Position numbers and translations under genes: made by a program. Of a stretch of 38,852 bases of DNA, positions 28,957 through 37,864 are shown one piece after another (the first letter of the stretch is position 1; each line of letters starts with the position of its first letter). The stretch spans positions 1 to 38,852 of the forward strand of contig JANXOP010000128.1 in the NCBI GenBank assembly GCA_025357755.1. The letters are read 5' to 3'. Under the pieces are notes generated by a model. The model was not told where the DNA came from. It saw only the letters and a program-made list of their open reading frames with translations, and searched no databases. Source of the stretch: Kofleriaceae bacterium. GTDB taxonomy: Bacteria > Myxococcota_A > Polyangia > Haliangiales > Haliangiaceae.

Positions 28957-30147
28957 ATGGCCGAGACCGTGATCGGTATCGATTTCGGTACGAGCTGCAC
29001 CAGCGCGGGCACGCTGATCGGCGACCGGGTCGAGCTCGTGCGCGACAACAGCGATCCCGTGGTTCCTACCGTCGTGTACGTGCCCGAGCGCGGCGACGTC
29101 GAGGTCGGCAAGCGCGCGGTGCTGCGCCAGCAGAGCCAGCCGAATCGGGTGGTGCGCTCGGTCAAGCGCGTGCTCGGCATGGAGCCGGGCAACGAGCTCG
29201 TGCGGCGCTATGCGGCGAGCTCCGGCGCGAGGCTCGAGGCGACCGGCGACAAGCTCCTCTACAAGATCGGCACCGCGACGTACGCGCCGGAGCAGATCGC
29301 GGCCTCGGTGTTGAACCGCATCCGCGAGCTTGCGGAGCAACGCTTCGGTGGCCAGATCAGGAAGTGCGTGGTGACGCTCTCGGCAGCCGCGCCTGCCGGC
29401 TATCGCGATGCGATCGTCCGCGCGGGGAAGATCGCGCACCTCGATATCCTCGAGCTCGTCGCCGAGCCGATCGCGGGCGCGCTCGCGGTCGGACTCCACT
29501 CGACCTCGGCGCAGCGCCGCTTGCTCGTGCTCGATTTCGGCGGCGGCACGTTCGATGCCTCGGCGATCGTGCAAGCAGGCATGAAGTTCTCGCCGGTCGC
29601 CACCTTCGGTGATTCGCTGCTCGGCGGCGATGATCTCGATGACGAGTTCGCCGAGGCGATCGCTGGTGCGGTGCATCGCCAGTACGGCGTCGACATGCAC
29701 CGCGATATCTTGAAGTTTGCCGAGCTGCGCTATCGCTGCGAGCAAACCAAGCGGATCTTGTCGTCGCGCAGGGATGCGCCCTTCACTATGAACGAAGCCT
29801 TCATCGTCGGTGGCAAGCCGCGCTCGCTCGATCTCAAGATCGATCGGCCTTGGATCGAGGAGCGGTGGAAACCGCTGTTCGATCGCGCGATCGATGTCGT
29901 CGATGAAGTGCTCCGCCAAGCCGGTTGGTCGCCCGCAGACGTCGGTGCGGTCGCGTTGATCGGCGGCACCTCACTCGTGCCGAAATTTCAGGAGCTGATC
30001 GCGGCAAAGTTTGGGCGCGATCGCGTGGCCGTGTCGCCGGATGCAGACCTCGCGGTCTCGATGGGCGCGGCGCTGCTCACCGCACGGCACGGCTCCACGC
30101 CACGTCACGTACCGGTGCTCACGAGTGATCGGGCGGCGGCACTGTAA
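28957..30147 (+). CDS. Hsp70 family protein consisting of the ATPase domain only
   Basis: A 396-residue DnaK-related protein. Phosphate-1 is 'GIDFGTSCTSAG' (where DnaK has GIDLGTTNS), phosphate-2 'VLDFGGGTFDASAI', and the adenosine motif 'VALIGGTSLVPKFQELI'. 'AEPIAGALAVGL' and 'LLGGDDLDDEFAEAI' are also typical. The protein ends soon after the nucleotide-binding domain, and the beta-sandwich substrate-binding domain and lid of DnaK (over 200 residues) are absent. It is therefore not the housekeeping DnaK; short Hsp70-like proteins of this kind occur in many bacteria with unknown clients. No DnaJ or GrpE gene lies nearby. It is convergent with the L,D-transpeptidase gene. Confidence 0.85.
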   Translation: MAETVIGIDFGTSCTSAGTLIGDRVELVRDNSDPVVPTVVYVPERGDVEVGKRAVLRQQSQPNRVVRSVKRVLGMEPGNELVRRYAASSGARLEATGDKLLYKIGTATYAPEQIAASVLNRIRELAEQRFGGQIRKCVVTLSAAAPAGYRDAIVRAGKIAHLDILELVAEPIAGALAVGLHSTSAQRRLLVLDFGGGTFDASAIVQAGMKFSPVATFGDSLLGGDDLDDEFAEAIAGAVHRQYGVDMHRDILKFAELRYRCEQTKRILSSRRDAPFTMNEAFIVGGKPRSLDLKIDRPWIEERWKPLFDRAIDVVDEVLRQAGWSPADVGAVALIGGTSLVPKFQELIAAKFGRDRVAVSPDADLAVSMGAALLTARHGSTPRHVPVLTSDRAAAL

Positions 30148-30169
30148 GCATCCGCACGCTCAGAGACGC

Positions 30170-30961
30170 TCAGAGCTCCGGCAAGCCCCACACCGCGGTC
30201 AGTGCGACGTAGTCGTCGTGCGGCAAGAGAACGAACACCGGATGCTGCGCGGGGTCGAGCGAGGTCAGCAAGCGAGCGAGCTGGTCCTCGGGCATCGCGG
30301 TACAGCCCACCGTAGGCGTCGCTGCATCCTTCCAGACATGCAGGAAGATGCAGCTACCATCGCCGGGCTGGTGCGACGGATTGTGCGCGACGTCGATCAC
30401 CCAGGTGTAGAGCGCATCCTTGCGGTGCATCTGTTCGGCGGAGTGCCAGTCGAGCTCGGTCGCGGTCTTGTCGACGATCGTCGTGTAGTGAAGCGATGCC
30501 GGATCGTCGATGCACAGCGTGTTGTCGTCGGTCGGCGTGTACGGCAGGCGCGTGCCCACCGGCGGATTCGGCGCGTACCCGTAGGCACCGCGAACTGCGA
30601 AGCTGCCAGCCGGGCTCTTCTTGTCGCCTTCTTGCTTCAGGGGGCCGGTACGGCCGATCGGCACCGCGTCCCCGTGCAAGCCGATGCCCCAGGCCGACCC
30701 CGTCGCACCGATCACCGCGGTCCACGGATCACCAACGCGCTGCCACGCGGTGGCCTTCTCGCGGTGCCACAGCTGGAGCGTCGCGGTCACCGCGTTCCAA
30801 TCCGCCGGCACCGCGGTGAGCAGTTGCGTGGTCGCCTCGGGTAGCGCTTGCGGCGCGGGCTTACGCAGCTCGACGGAGTGCACCGGCTCGGCGGCCGCGG
30901 GTGGTTCGCTCTTCGCGCGGTTGCATGCGGCAACCACGAGCGCGACGAGCAAGAACCTCAT
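30170..30961 (-). CDS. L,D-transpeptidase (YkuD-type) lipoprotein
   Basis: A 263-residue exported protein. The signal peptide '[13 protein letters not shown]' has its lipobox cysteine at position 13. The mature protein contains '[42 protein letters not shown]', a start usual for YkuD domains, and the catalytic stretch '[22 protein letters not shown]' (split here as '[10 protein letters not shown]' and 'PTVGCTAM') with His and the nucleophilic Cys in the Hx(n)[ST]xGC arrangement. Such enzymes cross-link peptidoglycan or attach proteins to it. The start overlaps the nadA stop by four bases (ATGA), so it is translated from the nadA transcript. Substrate and exact reaction are not certain; this subgroup is less studied than Ldt of E. 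coli. Confidence 0.8.
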   Translation of the reverse strand: MRFLLVALVVAACNRAKSEPPAAAEPVHSVELRKPAPQALPEATTQLLTAVPADWNAVTATLQLWHREKATAWQRVGDPWTAVIGATGSAWGIGLHGDAVPIGRTGPLKQEGDKKSPAGSFAVRGAYGYAPNPPVGTRLPYTPTDDNTLCIDDPASLHYTTIVDKTATELDWHSAEQMHRKDALYTWVIDVAHNPSHQPGDGSCIFLHVWKDAATPTVGCTAMPEDQLARLLTSLDPAQHPVFVLLPHDDYVALTAVWGLPEL

Positions 30962-31935
30962 ACCGACATGTCTAACATGCGCTGGATCGGCTGGAGCGCA
31001 CGGACGCGCACCGGCTCGGGCACATCGACCTGCGGCGCCAGATCACGCAGCGCGAGGTAGAGCTTCGCGAGCGTGTTCATCCGCATGAACGGGCACTCAT
31101 TGCACGAGCAACTCTCGTCCTCGGGCGGGGCCGGGACGAGCAGCTTGCCCGGCGCGGCTTGCGCCATCTTGTGGAGGATGCCGGCCTCGGTCGCGACGAT
31201 GAATTGCTGCTTCGGGCTCGTCCGCGCGCGCTCGATCAAGCCGCTCGTCGAGGCGATGAAGGCGGCGTGGCGCAGGATGCCCTCGTGGCACTCGGGGTGC
31301 GCGATCACTTCGGCCTCGGGATACTGCGCCATCAAGAGCAGCAAGCGGCGCTCGCTGAACGTCTCGTGGACGATGCACGTACCTTCCCACAGCACGAGGT
31401 CTGGACGATCTGCCTGCTTCTTCACGAACGCGCCGAGGTGACGATCTGGCGCGAAGACGATCTTTTGATCGCCAAGTGCTTTGACGATCTTCACCGCGTT
31501 CGACGACGTGCAGATGACATCGCTCAGCGCCTTCACCTCGGCAGAGCAGTTGATGTAGCTCACGACCGTGTGACCGGGATACTGCGCGAGCCAGTGCTCG
31601 AACGCCGGTGCCGGGCAGCCATCGGCGAGCGAGCAGCCCGCCTTCATATCCGGAATCACGACGATCTTGTTCGGGTTCAAGATCTTCGCGGTCTCGGCCA
31701 TGAAGTGAACGCCGCAGAACGCGATCACGTCGGCCGGCGTCTTCGCCGCGGCTTGCGACAGCTGGAGCGAATCACCGACGAAGTCGGCGATGTCCTGGAT
31801 CTCCGACTCCTGGTAGTAGTGCGCCAGGATCACGGCGTTGCGCTCCTTCTTGAGGCGCTTGATCTCGGACTCGAGCTCCTCGTCGGTCATGTCCAAGGTG
31901 GGTGCGGGGGTGCCGAGGACGGAGAGCTTGTCCAT
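30958..31935 (-). CDS. nadA: Quinolinate synthase A
   Basis: A 325-residue [4Fe-4S] enzyme that condenses iminoaspartate with dihydroxyacetone phosphate to quinolinate in NAD synthesis. Motifs are complete: '[22 protein letters not shown]', '[15 protein letters not shown]', '[12 protein letters not shown]', '[21 protein letters not shown]', '[13 protein letters not shown]', '[20 protein letters not shown]' and '[10 protein letters not shown]'. The last cluster ligand lies in '[15 protein letters not shown]'. The ATG at 31933-31935 gives the usual N-terminus; an in-frame ATG at 32016 would add an unconserved 27 residues and overlap the divergent EAL gene. No nadB or nadC is adjacent. It leads a two-gene unit with the L,D-transpeptidase. 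Confidence 0.93.
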   Translation of the reverse strand: MDKLSVLGTPAPTLDMTDEELESEIKRLKKERNAVILAHYYQESEIQDIADFVGDSLQLSQAAAKTPADVIAFCGVHFMAETAKILNPNKIVVIPDMKAGCSLADGCPAPAFEHWLAQYPGHTVVSYINCSAEVKALSDVICTSSNAVKIVKALGDQKIVFAPDRHLGAFVKKQADRPDLVLWEGTCIVHETFSERRLLLLMAQYPEAEVIAHPECHEGILRHAAFIASTSGLIERARTSPKQQFIVATEAGILHKMAQAAPGKLLVPAPPEDESCSCNECPFMRMNTLAKLYLALRDLAPQVDVPEPVRVRALQPIQRMLDMSV

Positions 31936-31990
31936 GAGGTTCTCTAGCACGACCCGCAGCTGTAGATGAGGTGCGGGTGAGCCGGTCCAC

Positions 31991-32752
31991 ATGGACGCCA
32001 GAGCTGGACGATTCATTCCTGCGATGAGCCAGGCGGGGATGGGGTTTGATTTTCGAACGGACGCGGCGCTGGCGGCCGGCCAGATCTACGTGGATCTCCA
32101 GCCGGTGGTCGAGCTCGCGAGTGGCCGGATCTTCGGGTACGAGGCGCTCGCCCGTTCGCGGGCCGAGGCGTACACGTCGCCGATCCAGATGTTCGCGACC
32201 GCGCACGAGCAGGGTGCCGTCGGGCGGCTCGGTCGCGAGCTGCGTCGCCAGGCCGTGGTCGCCGCGCGGGGCGCGACCTTGTTCCTCAACGTCCACCCGA
32301 GCGAGCTCGACGCGCCGGAGCTGCTCGGCTCGACCGATCCGATCGCTTTGCATACCGGTCCGCTGGTGATCGAAGTACCCGAGTCCTCGCCGTTGATCCG
32401 CTATCGCAACGCGCACTCGACGCTCGAGAGGTTGCGCGAGCGCGGTGTCCAGATCGCGCTCGATGACTTCGGCGCGGGCTATTCGAACTTCGGCTATATC
32501 GCGCAGCTCGCCCCCGATCTCGTGAAGCTCGATCGCGAGCTGATCGCTGGAGTTACGATGCACTCGCGCCAACAAAAGTTGCTGCAGGCGCTCAACGCGC
32601 TTTGCATCTCGCAAGGCGCGACCGTGATCGCCGAGGGCATCGAGACTCGCGAGGAGCTGATGGCCGTGATCGCTGCGGGTATCCCCCTCGCGCAGGGGTT
32701 CTACCTCGGCCGACCGAGTGCGACCGGTGCTTCGACGTGGACGCCGAGCTAG
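31991..32752 (+). CDS. EAL-domain cyclic-di-GMP phosphodiesterase
   Basis: A 253-residue protein that is essentially a single EAL domain. The key residues are present: 'GYEALAR' (the EAL motif), '[10 protein letters not shown]', '[11 protein letters not shown]', '[12 protein letters not shown]' (metal-binding DDFG), 'LVKLDRELI', '[11 protein letters not shown]' and '[10 protein letters not shown]'. All acidic residues needed for catalysis appear intact, so active hydrolysis of c-di-GMP is expected. No membrane or sensor domain is attached; control must come from outside. The start could also be the ATG at 32024. The stop overlaps the convergent membrane-protein gene by four bases (CTAG). Confidence 0.88.
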   Translation: MDARAGRFIPAMSQAGMGFDFRTDAALAAGQIYVDLQPVVELASGRIFGYEALARSRAEAYTSPIQMFATAHEQGAVGRLGRELRRQAVVAARGATLFLNVHPSELDAPELLGSTDPIALHTGPLVIEVPESSPLIRYRNAHSTLERLRERGVQIALDDFGAGYSNFGYIAQLAPDLVKLDRELIAGVTMHSRQQKLLQALNALCISQGATVIAEGIETREELMAVIAAGIPLAQGFYLGRPSATGASTWTPS

Positions 32753-33198
32753 CGCATCCGCTTGCGCAGCTGGTGCACGCGATAGCCTGCGAGCACGCCG
32801 CGGCCGAGAAAGATCAGGCCGAATAGTGAAATGACCAGGTGCGGAGTGTCGGTCACGGCGATGTACGCCATCCAGCCGATGAACACGCCGAGCGCGACCG
32901 AGGTCGCGGCCAACGGAGAGGTCTTCGCCCAGCGCGATAGCGCTACATGCACGCCGAGGATCGCCAGCCCGGCGCCGAACATCACGAGGAACGCGGGCGT
33001 CAGGAAGATCTTGGGGCCGGTGAACGAGGCGAGCATCGCGAAGATCGCGACCGGAATCAGCGGATAGATGAAACCGGCGCGAACGATGATGCGGCGAGCC
33101 TGATCGATCGCTGGCTGATGGAAGAGAGCAATCTCGGCTTCGAGGTCGTCGTGGGTCGAGGAGGTCGTCGAGGAGGGGGATGCTGCGAAGGTCTGCAT
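32749..33198 (-). CDS. Four-helix integral membrane protein of unknown function
   Basis: A 149-residue protein. After a Ser/Thr-rich cytoplasmic-looking N-terminus there are four hydrophobic segments: 'AGFIYPLIPVAIFAMLASF', 'FLTPAFLVMFGAGLAILGVHV', 'LAATSVALGVFIGWMAYIAV' and 'LVISLFGLIFLGRGVLAGY', then a basic C-terminus '[10 protein letters not shown]'. I recognise no family. The ATG at 33198 has no clear ribosome site. It lies 47 bases downstream of a same-strand kinase-TPR gene, so the two may be co-transcribed. Confidence 0.7.
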   Translation of the reverse strand: MQTFAASPSSTTSSTHDDLEAEIALFHQPAIDQARRIIVRAGFIYPLIPVAIFAMLASFTGPKIFLTPAFLVMFGAGLAILGVHVALSRWAKTSPLAATSVALGVFIGWMAYIAVTDTPHLVISLFGLIFLGRGVLAGYRVHQLRKRMR

Positions 33199-33245
33199 GC
33201 CGGGGTAGTTCCAGCCGGGTGCAAAGTGATCCCAACAATCGTCAG

Positions 33246-35948
33246 CTAGTTTGGCGACGCGCGCCAGGCCCCGATTTTCTTGGCCAATTCGGCCGCCTGC
33301 GCGCCTTGCAGGTGCGCGACGCGATCGGCAGCGGCGCCGGCCAGGGCCATCGCGCGGTCGCGGTTCTTGGTCCGGTAGTAGGCCTGCGCGGCCAGCAGCT
33401 CGCCGTACGCGATGTCGAACGGGTTGCGGCCGTGGATCTCCGAGACTGGATCGATCGCGCGGACGGCGTCGGCAGGGCGCGCGGCTTCGAGATAGATGTG
33501 CGCGAGCTTGGCGTCGGCGCTGGCAACTTTTGGATGGCTCGCGCCGTACATCGCGATCATGCCGTCGCGCCCGGCGAGGGCGTGTGCGATCGCGTGGTCG
33601 AACGCGCGCTGCTCGACGTCGACATCGCTGAGGCCGAGCTCGATCAGCGGCTGATCGCGGAGGCGATCCGGCTCGGGCTCGGTCGCCACGATCGTCGCGG
33701 CCCGTTCGAGATAGGCGCGCGCGGCGGCGCCGTCCTCGTCGACAACGGTCTGGCTCAGGTTGAGGAGCGTCACGACGAGCGCCGGCGAGGCCTTGCCGAC
33801 GCTCTGCTCCTTGAGGGTCAGCACGCGCTGCATCGTGGCGAGCGTGGCCGCCCGGTCGCCGAGACCGGAGTACGCGCTGGCCAAGCTGTTCATCGCGGCT
33901 GCGATGTGGAGCGGTGGCGCACCCGCGGCCTCTTCGATCGCGATCGCGCGGAGATCCAGATCGCGCCCCGCGATCAGATCACCGCTCTCGATCGCGACAT
34001 CGGCCTGCTGCAAGAGCACGTCGGCGAGGTTCGGATGTTCGGAACCGTAGATCTTGGCGGCGATCTCGGCCGCGCGCTGCACGGTGGTCCGCGCCTTGTC
34101 TCGCTCGCCCAGATCATCGAGGAGGCGTGCGAGCGTCGTCAGCGCGCCGACCACACGAGGGCGTTCGACACCGAGCGGCTCGTAGAGCGCGAGGCAGCGC
34201 TCGATCTCGGTGCGCGCACCCGCGAAGTCATTGCGAGCCTCTGCGAGCAGGCCGAGGTTCATGTGCAGAAACCCGGCGAGCGCCGGGGGCTGACCGATGC
34301 GGGTGAGCTTCGCTCTGGCTTGCATCGCGGCGGCATCGGCATCGTCGTAGCGTTTCGCGGCGCGCCCGACCGAGATCAACCGGATCCACGCCTGGGCCGC
34401 GATTGAATCGTCGCCAGCGGCTTCCGCTTCGCTCGCGGCACGCCGCTGCGCGACATCGGCTTCCGGTGCGCGCGCGGTGGCGCGCTCGACGCCGAGCCGA
34501 TACCAAGCTTCACCGAGCAAGCGCCGATCGCCGAGGGGTTCCGCGGCCGTCGTGACCTCGGTCGCGACCGCGAGCGCGCGCTTGGTCAGGCCGGCGTCGT
34601 CGAGGGTCTGCGCCTGGTCGAGCTTCGCGCGCAGGCCCGCAATGACCGTCGCATTCGGCGTATTCGGATCAGGTGCGGGTGGCGCATCACTGCACGCGGT
34701 GAGCTCGGTGGCGGCCAGCGCCGCGGAGACCGCGTGCTCGATCACCGTCGGATCGGGATGATCGAGCTCTGCAAGGAGCGCATCGACCCGGTGCACCGAT
34801 CGCGCGAGGCACGTCGTGCGCGCGGCGCGGGGTGGACCTTCGACCGTACACGCGGCCGTTCCGCCCTCGCGGAGCGCGACCTGATAGTGCGCGAGCGTGG
34901 CCTCGACGCGATCCATCGTCGAGCCGGCGAGTGCGCTACCGGCCATCGCGGCGCGGATGTGCGCGGCGCGCGTCGGATTCCAGGTCGGCGTTCCGACCGC
35001 CGCGATGCACGCTGCCGACGACGTTCGCGGCCACGCGATCCACAGGATCACCACCGCGATCGCGAGCACGGCAGCCGTTCCGCCAACTGCGAGTCGGCGA
35101 CGCTGCCGCGCAGGTGCCGTCGCACAGCGGTCGAGCTCGGCGACGAAATCGGTCATCGCGGGAAATCGCTCGGCGGGTACATCGGCGCGGCCACGTGCGA
35201 GCGCCGCGGCGAGGTCGCGGGGCATACGCTCTCCGGTCGCGCGCCACACATCGCCGATCGTGATCGCGAAACCGTATTGATCGGTGCGGGCGTCGATCGC
35301 GCCACCGCCGAGCTGTTCCGGCGCCATGTAGCCCGGCGTGCCCGAGGGTGTCGTGCCACCCACGTACATCGCCTGCGATCGCGCGAGTCCGAAATCGCTG
35401 ATCCGCGCGCGCCCGTCGGTGCCGACCAGGATGTTCTCGGGTTTGACATCGCGATGGACGAGCCCCGCGACGTGTGCCGCGACCAGGCCGCGACCGGCTT
35501 CGATGACCAGCCGCAGCGCTTCGCGAGCGGAAGGAGATTTCGTACGCTGGTAACTGCGCAGATCCGAACCATCGATCCACTCGAGCGCGATCGCGACCTC
35601 GTCGCCGATGAGCTCGGCGTCGTGCACGGTCACGACGTGCGGGTGCTGCAGCTTGGCCAGCGCGCGCGCCTCCGCGTACACGCGATCATGATCGTCACCG
35701 ATCGCGGGGACGAGCTTGAGCGCGACCCGGCGGAGCAGCCGTGGATCCCAAGCGTCGTAGACGATCGTCATGCCGCGGCCGAGCACGCCCCGGATCTCGA
35801 ACCGGCCGACCTTCGGCAGCGCGTCGCCGGTCGCGAACAGCTCGCGCGAGACCTGCGCGCGCAGCAGCGCATCGACTAGATCGGGCGACGGGCTCGCGAG
35901 TGCACGCAGCTCGTCGCCGAGCGCGTCGTCCTCTGAATCGTCTGCCAC
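33246..35948 (-). CDS. Ser/Thr kinase with TM helix and long TPR-like region (second copy of the architecture)
   Basis: A 900-residue protein. The kinase domain (about 48-280) has Lys78 in 'VALKLV', a C-helix 'YAEARALAKLQHPHVV', catalytic Asp167 in 'HRDVKPEN', Asp185 in 'DFGLA' and 'GTPGYMAPEQ'. The glycine loop 'VLGRGMTIVYDAW' is one residue shorter than the usual GxGxxGxV. One transmembrane helix lies at about 288-306, and beyond it a helical region with TPR-like repeats ('EIERCLALYEPLG', 'KARTTVQRAAEIAAKIYGSEHPNLADVLLQQADV', 'RAATLATMQRVLTLKEQ'). Unlike the kinase at 6009 it has no Cys/His zinc motif at the N-terminus. The start is GTG at 35948. It diverges from a sigma-factor gene 47 bases away, the same arrangement as at 5146-8765. 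Confidence 0.85.
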   Translation of the reverse strand: MADDSEDDALGDELRALASPSPDLVDALLRAQVSRELFATGDALPKVGRFEIRGVLGRGMTIVYDAWDPRLLRRVALKLVPAIGDDHDRVYAEARALAKLQHPHVVTVHDAELIGDEVAIALEWIDGSDLRSYQRTKSPSAREALRLVIEAGRGLVAAHVAGLVHRDVKPENILVGTDGRARISDFGLARSQAMYVGGTTPSGTPGYMAPEQLGGGAIDARTDQYGFAITIGDVWRATGERMPRDLAAALARGRADVPAERFPAMTDFVAELDRCATAPARQRRRLAVGGTAAVLAIAVVILWIAWPRTSSAACIAAVGTPTWNPTRAAHIRAAMAGSALAGSTMDRVEATLAHYQVALREGGTAACTVEGPPRAARTTCLARSVHRVDALLAELDHPDPTVIEHAVSAALAATELTACSDAPPAPDPNTPNATVIAGLRAKLDQAQTLDDAGLTKRALAVATEVTTAAEPLGDRRLLGEAWYRLGVERATARAPEADVAQRRAASEAEAAGDDSIAAQAWIRLISVGRAAKRYDDADAAAMQARAKLTRIGQPPALAGFLHMNLGLLAEARNDFAGARTEIERCLALYEPLGVERPRVVGALTTLARLLDDLGERDKARTTVQRAAEIAAKIYGSEHPNLADVLLQQADVAIESGDLIAGRDLDLRAIAIEEAAGAPPLHIAAAMNSLASAYSGLGDRAATLATMQRVLTLKEQSVGKASPALVVTLLNLSQTVVDEDGAAARAYLERAATIVATEPEPDRLRDQPLIELGLSDVDVEQRAFDHAIAHALAGRDGMIAMYGASHPKVASADAKLAHIYLEAARPADAVRAIDPVSEIHGRNPFDIAYGELLAAQAYYRTKNRDRAMALAGAAADRVAHLQGAQAAELAKKIGAWRASPN

Positions 35949-35995
35949 TGAATGTCGTCGTACCTGAAGACCGGCGGCTGTGGCAAGCTCGGCGC

Positions 35996-36547
35996 GTGGT
36001 GGCCACTGCTCCCGACGACAACGCGCTGATCGCTGCGTGGCGTGGCGGCGACAAGCAGGCAGGCAACACGCTGGTCGCCCGCCACTTCGACAGCATCTGC
36101 CGGTTCTTTCGCACCAAGGTCGGCGACGACGTCGGCGACCTGATCCAGCGGACGTTTCTCGACTGCGTGCAGAACCTCGAGAGGATCGAGCTCGGTGGGT
36201 TTCGCGCGTACCTGTTCGGCATCGCTCGCCACCGCTTGCTCCGCCACCTTCGCGACAAGTACCGCGACGCCGCGCGCTTCGACGCCGAGGTCACGAGCGT
36301 CGCGAACCTCGGCACGACCCCGAGTCAGCGGATGAGCCGCGATCACAGGCAGCTGCAACTGCACGAAGCGCTGCGCCGGCTACCCGTCGATCATCAGATC
36401 GCTCTCGAGCTCGCGTACTTCGAGGACCTCTCCGCTCCGGAGATCGCCGCCGTGATCGGTGTGCCGGCGAACACGATCCGCAGCCGGCTCGCGCGTGCGC
36501 GCGAAGGTCTGCGCGACCATCTCGCTGCACTCGATGCAGCCGCCTAG
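35996..36547 (+). CDS. ECF-type sigma-70 family RNA polymerase sigma factor
   Basis: A 183-residue two-region sigma factor. Region 2: 'ALIAAWRGGDKQAGNTLVARHFDSICRFFRTKVGDDVGDLIQRTFLDCVQNLERI' followed by 'FRAYLFGIARHRLLRHLRDKYRD'. Region 4: 'ALRRLPVDHQIALELAYFEDLSAPEIAAVIGVPANTIRSRLARAREGLRDHL'. The start is one of two adjacent GTG codons (35996 or 35999); the open frame continues upstream but there overlaps the divergent kinase gene. It differs from the sigma factor at 5146-6000 in lacking the long N-terminal region. No separate anti-sigma gene is adjacent; the head-to-head kinase or the kinase 29 bases downstream are the natural candidates for control. Confidence 0.88.
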   Translation: MVATAPDDNALIAAWRGGDKQAGNTLVARHFDSICRFFRTKVGDDVGDLIQRTFLDCVQNLERIELGGFRAYLFGIARHRLLRHLRDKYRDAARFDAEVTSVANLGTTPSQRMSRDHRQLQLHEALRRLPVDHQIALELAYFEDLSAPEIAAVIGVPANTIRSRLARAREGLRDHLAALDAAA

Positions 36548-36576
36548 CTCCTCTGATCTGTTAGAGTTTCCGGGTC

Positions 36577-37467
36577 GTGCTCGCCGCCATCTCACCGCAC
36601 CTTGCCGCCGGCATGCAGCTCGGCAAGTACAAGCTGGTCGACCAGCTCGGCCAGGGCGGCATGGGTGGGGTCTGGCGCGTCACCGATCCGGAAGGCCGCG
36701 AGCTCGCGCTCAAGTCTCCTGCCTCGGGCATGAATCCCGCGGCCGAGCCCGTGAAGCGGTTCGCGCGCGAAGCGAACGCGGTGCGCCTGCTCGATCACGA
36801 GAACCTCGTGCACGCGGTCGACGTCTTCGTCGACGAGGGCTTCTTGTTCCTCGTGATGGAGCTCGTCGAGGGGCACACGCTCACGAAGGTGATCCAGCAG
36901 GGCCCGATCGGCCCGCGTCGCGCACTCGTGATCACGCGTCAGCTGCTCGATGGCATCGCGCACGCGCACGACCAGGGCATCATCCATCGCGATCTCAAGC
37001 CCGACAACGTGATGCTCGTCGATATGGGTGGCTGGGAGCGCGCGAAGATCGTCGATTTCGGACTCGTCAAGCTCGTCGGCGATGCCGAGAACCTGATGGG
37101 CGGCGGCAAGCTCACGAACATGGGGGTGGTGTTTGGCACCCCCGCGTACATGTCGCCGGAGCAAGCGCTCGGTCGGCCCGTCGATGGTCGCGCGGACCTC
37201 TATGCGCTCGCGACGATGCTGTTCGAGATGATCGTCGGTCGCGTACCGTTCGAGAGCACCGATCCGATGATGGTGATGCGGATGCAGATCAAGTCGCCTC
37301 CACCGCGGCTCGACATGTTCGCGAAGGGCAAGCCGTGGTGTACGCCCGAGCTCGTCGCGCTCCTCGAAGGCGCGCTCGTGAAGGATCCCGCGCACCGGTT
37401 CCCGACCGCCGCCGCGATGACGAGCGCGGTCGACACCGCGTTCGTCTCGATCGATCATCTCGTCTAG
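36577..37467 (+). CDS. Soluble Ser/Thr protein kinase
   Basis: A 296-residue stand-alone Hanks-type kinase. The glycine loop '[10 protein letters not shown]', Lys46 in 'ELALKSP', catalytic Asp139 in '[13 protein letters not shown]', Asp160 in '[10 protein letters not shown]', a long activation segment to '[14 protein letters not shown]', '[19 protein letters not shown]' and the final Arg in '[13 protein letters not shown]' are all present, so activity is expected. There is no transmembrane helix, TPR or other sensor. The start is GTG at 36577 (ATG at 36613 is an alternative). It follows the sigma-factor gene by 29 bases on the same strand; TAGAGT at 36562-36567 may be a separate -10 box. Its stop overlaps that of convergent speD (CTAG). 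Confidence 0.88.
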   Translation: MLAAISPHLAAGMQLGKYKLVDQLGQGGMGGVWRVTDPEGRELALKSPASGMNPAAEPVKRFAREANAVRLLDHENLVHAVDVFVDEGFLFLVMELVEGHTLTKVIQQGPIGPRRALVITRQLLDGIAHAHDQGIIHRDLKPDNVMLVDMGGWERAKIVDFGLVKLVGDAENLMGGGKLTNMGVVFGTPAYMSPEQALGRPVDGRADLYALATMLFEMIVGRVPFESTDPMMVMRMQIKSPPPRLDMFAKGKPWCTPELVALLEGALVKDPAHRFPTAAAMTSAVDTAFVSIDHLV

Positions 37468-37814
37468 GGCAGCAGCCCGCGGCGGATCTCGACGACCGAG
37501 TGACTCGTTGCCTGCAACGCCCGCTTGAGATCTTCGAACGCGAGGTACGGATCGACCTTGTCGCCACACGTGAACAGGTCGACCGCCGCGAAGCCGTGCT
37601 CGGGCCAGGTGTGGATCGCGAAGTGCGATTCGGCGATCACGATCACTCCCGTCACGCCGTGTGGCGAGAAGGCGTGCACGACCTCGTGCAGGGGTGTGGC
37701 ACCAGCGAGCTTGACGGCCGCGACGAGCGCCGCCTGGATGCTCGCGGGGTGGTTCAGGAGCTCGCGATCGCACCCGTGGTATTCGCAGAGCAGGTGCCGA
37801 CCCAGTGCTTGCAC
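37464..37814 (-). CDS. speD: S-adenosylmethionine decarboxylase proenzyme
   Basis: A 116-residue pyruvoyl enzyme of the short bacterial/archaeal class; it makes decarboxylated SAM for spermidine synthesis. Self-cleavage occurs before Ser63 in 'IAESHFAIHTWPE', which becomes the pyruvoyl group; His68 and Cys83 ('DLFTCGD') sit at the positions known for the Thermotoga enzyme. 'LGRHLLCEYHGCD' and 'AFSPHGVTGVIVIAESH' are typical. The GTG start at 37812-37814 lies inside the TTGCAC box proposed for the divergent thiC promoter. It partners functionally with speA at 25818. A spermidine synthase gene is not in the window. Confidence 0.93.
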   Translation of the reverse strand: MQALGRHLLCEYHGCDRELLNHPASIQAALVAAVKLAGATPLHEVVHAFSPHGVTGVIVIAESHFAIHTWPEHGFAAVDLFTCGDKVDPYLAFEDLKRALQATSHSVVEIRRGLLP

Positions 37815-37837
37815 AGCACCTATCTACAGCATAAGGT
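37809..37837 (+). promoter_or_regulatory. Putative promoter of thiC
   Basis: TTGCAC (37809-37814) and TAAGGT (37832-37837) are 17 bases apart, upstream of the TPP riboswitch. The second box with its flank (CATAAGGTCCGG) is identical to the sequence before fahA. The first box contains the complement of the speD start codon. Confidence 0.4.
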
Positions 37838-37864
37838 CCGGCAAACATAAGGGGGAGCTGAAGC

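Noticed and set aside
28957..30147. Housekeeping DnaK
   Set aside because: The substrate-binding domain is missing and no grpE or dnaJ is adjacent.
30156..30175. Tandem ACGCTCAGAG x2 between the Hsp70 and L,D-transpeptidase genes
   Set aside because: Only two 10-base copies, partly coding; too little to call a regulatory or mobile repeat.
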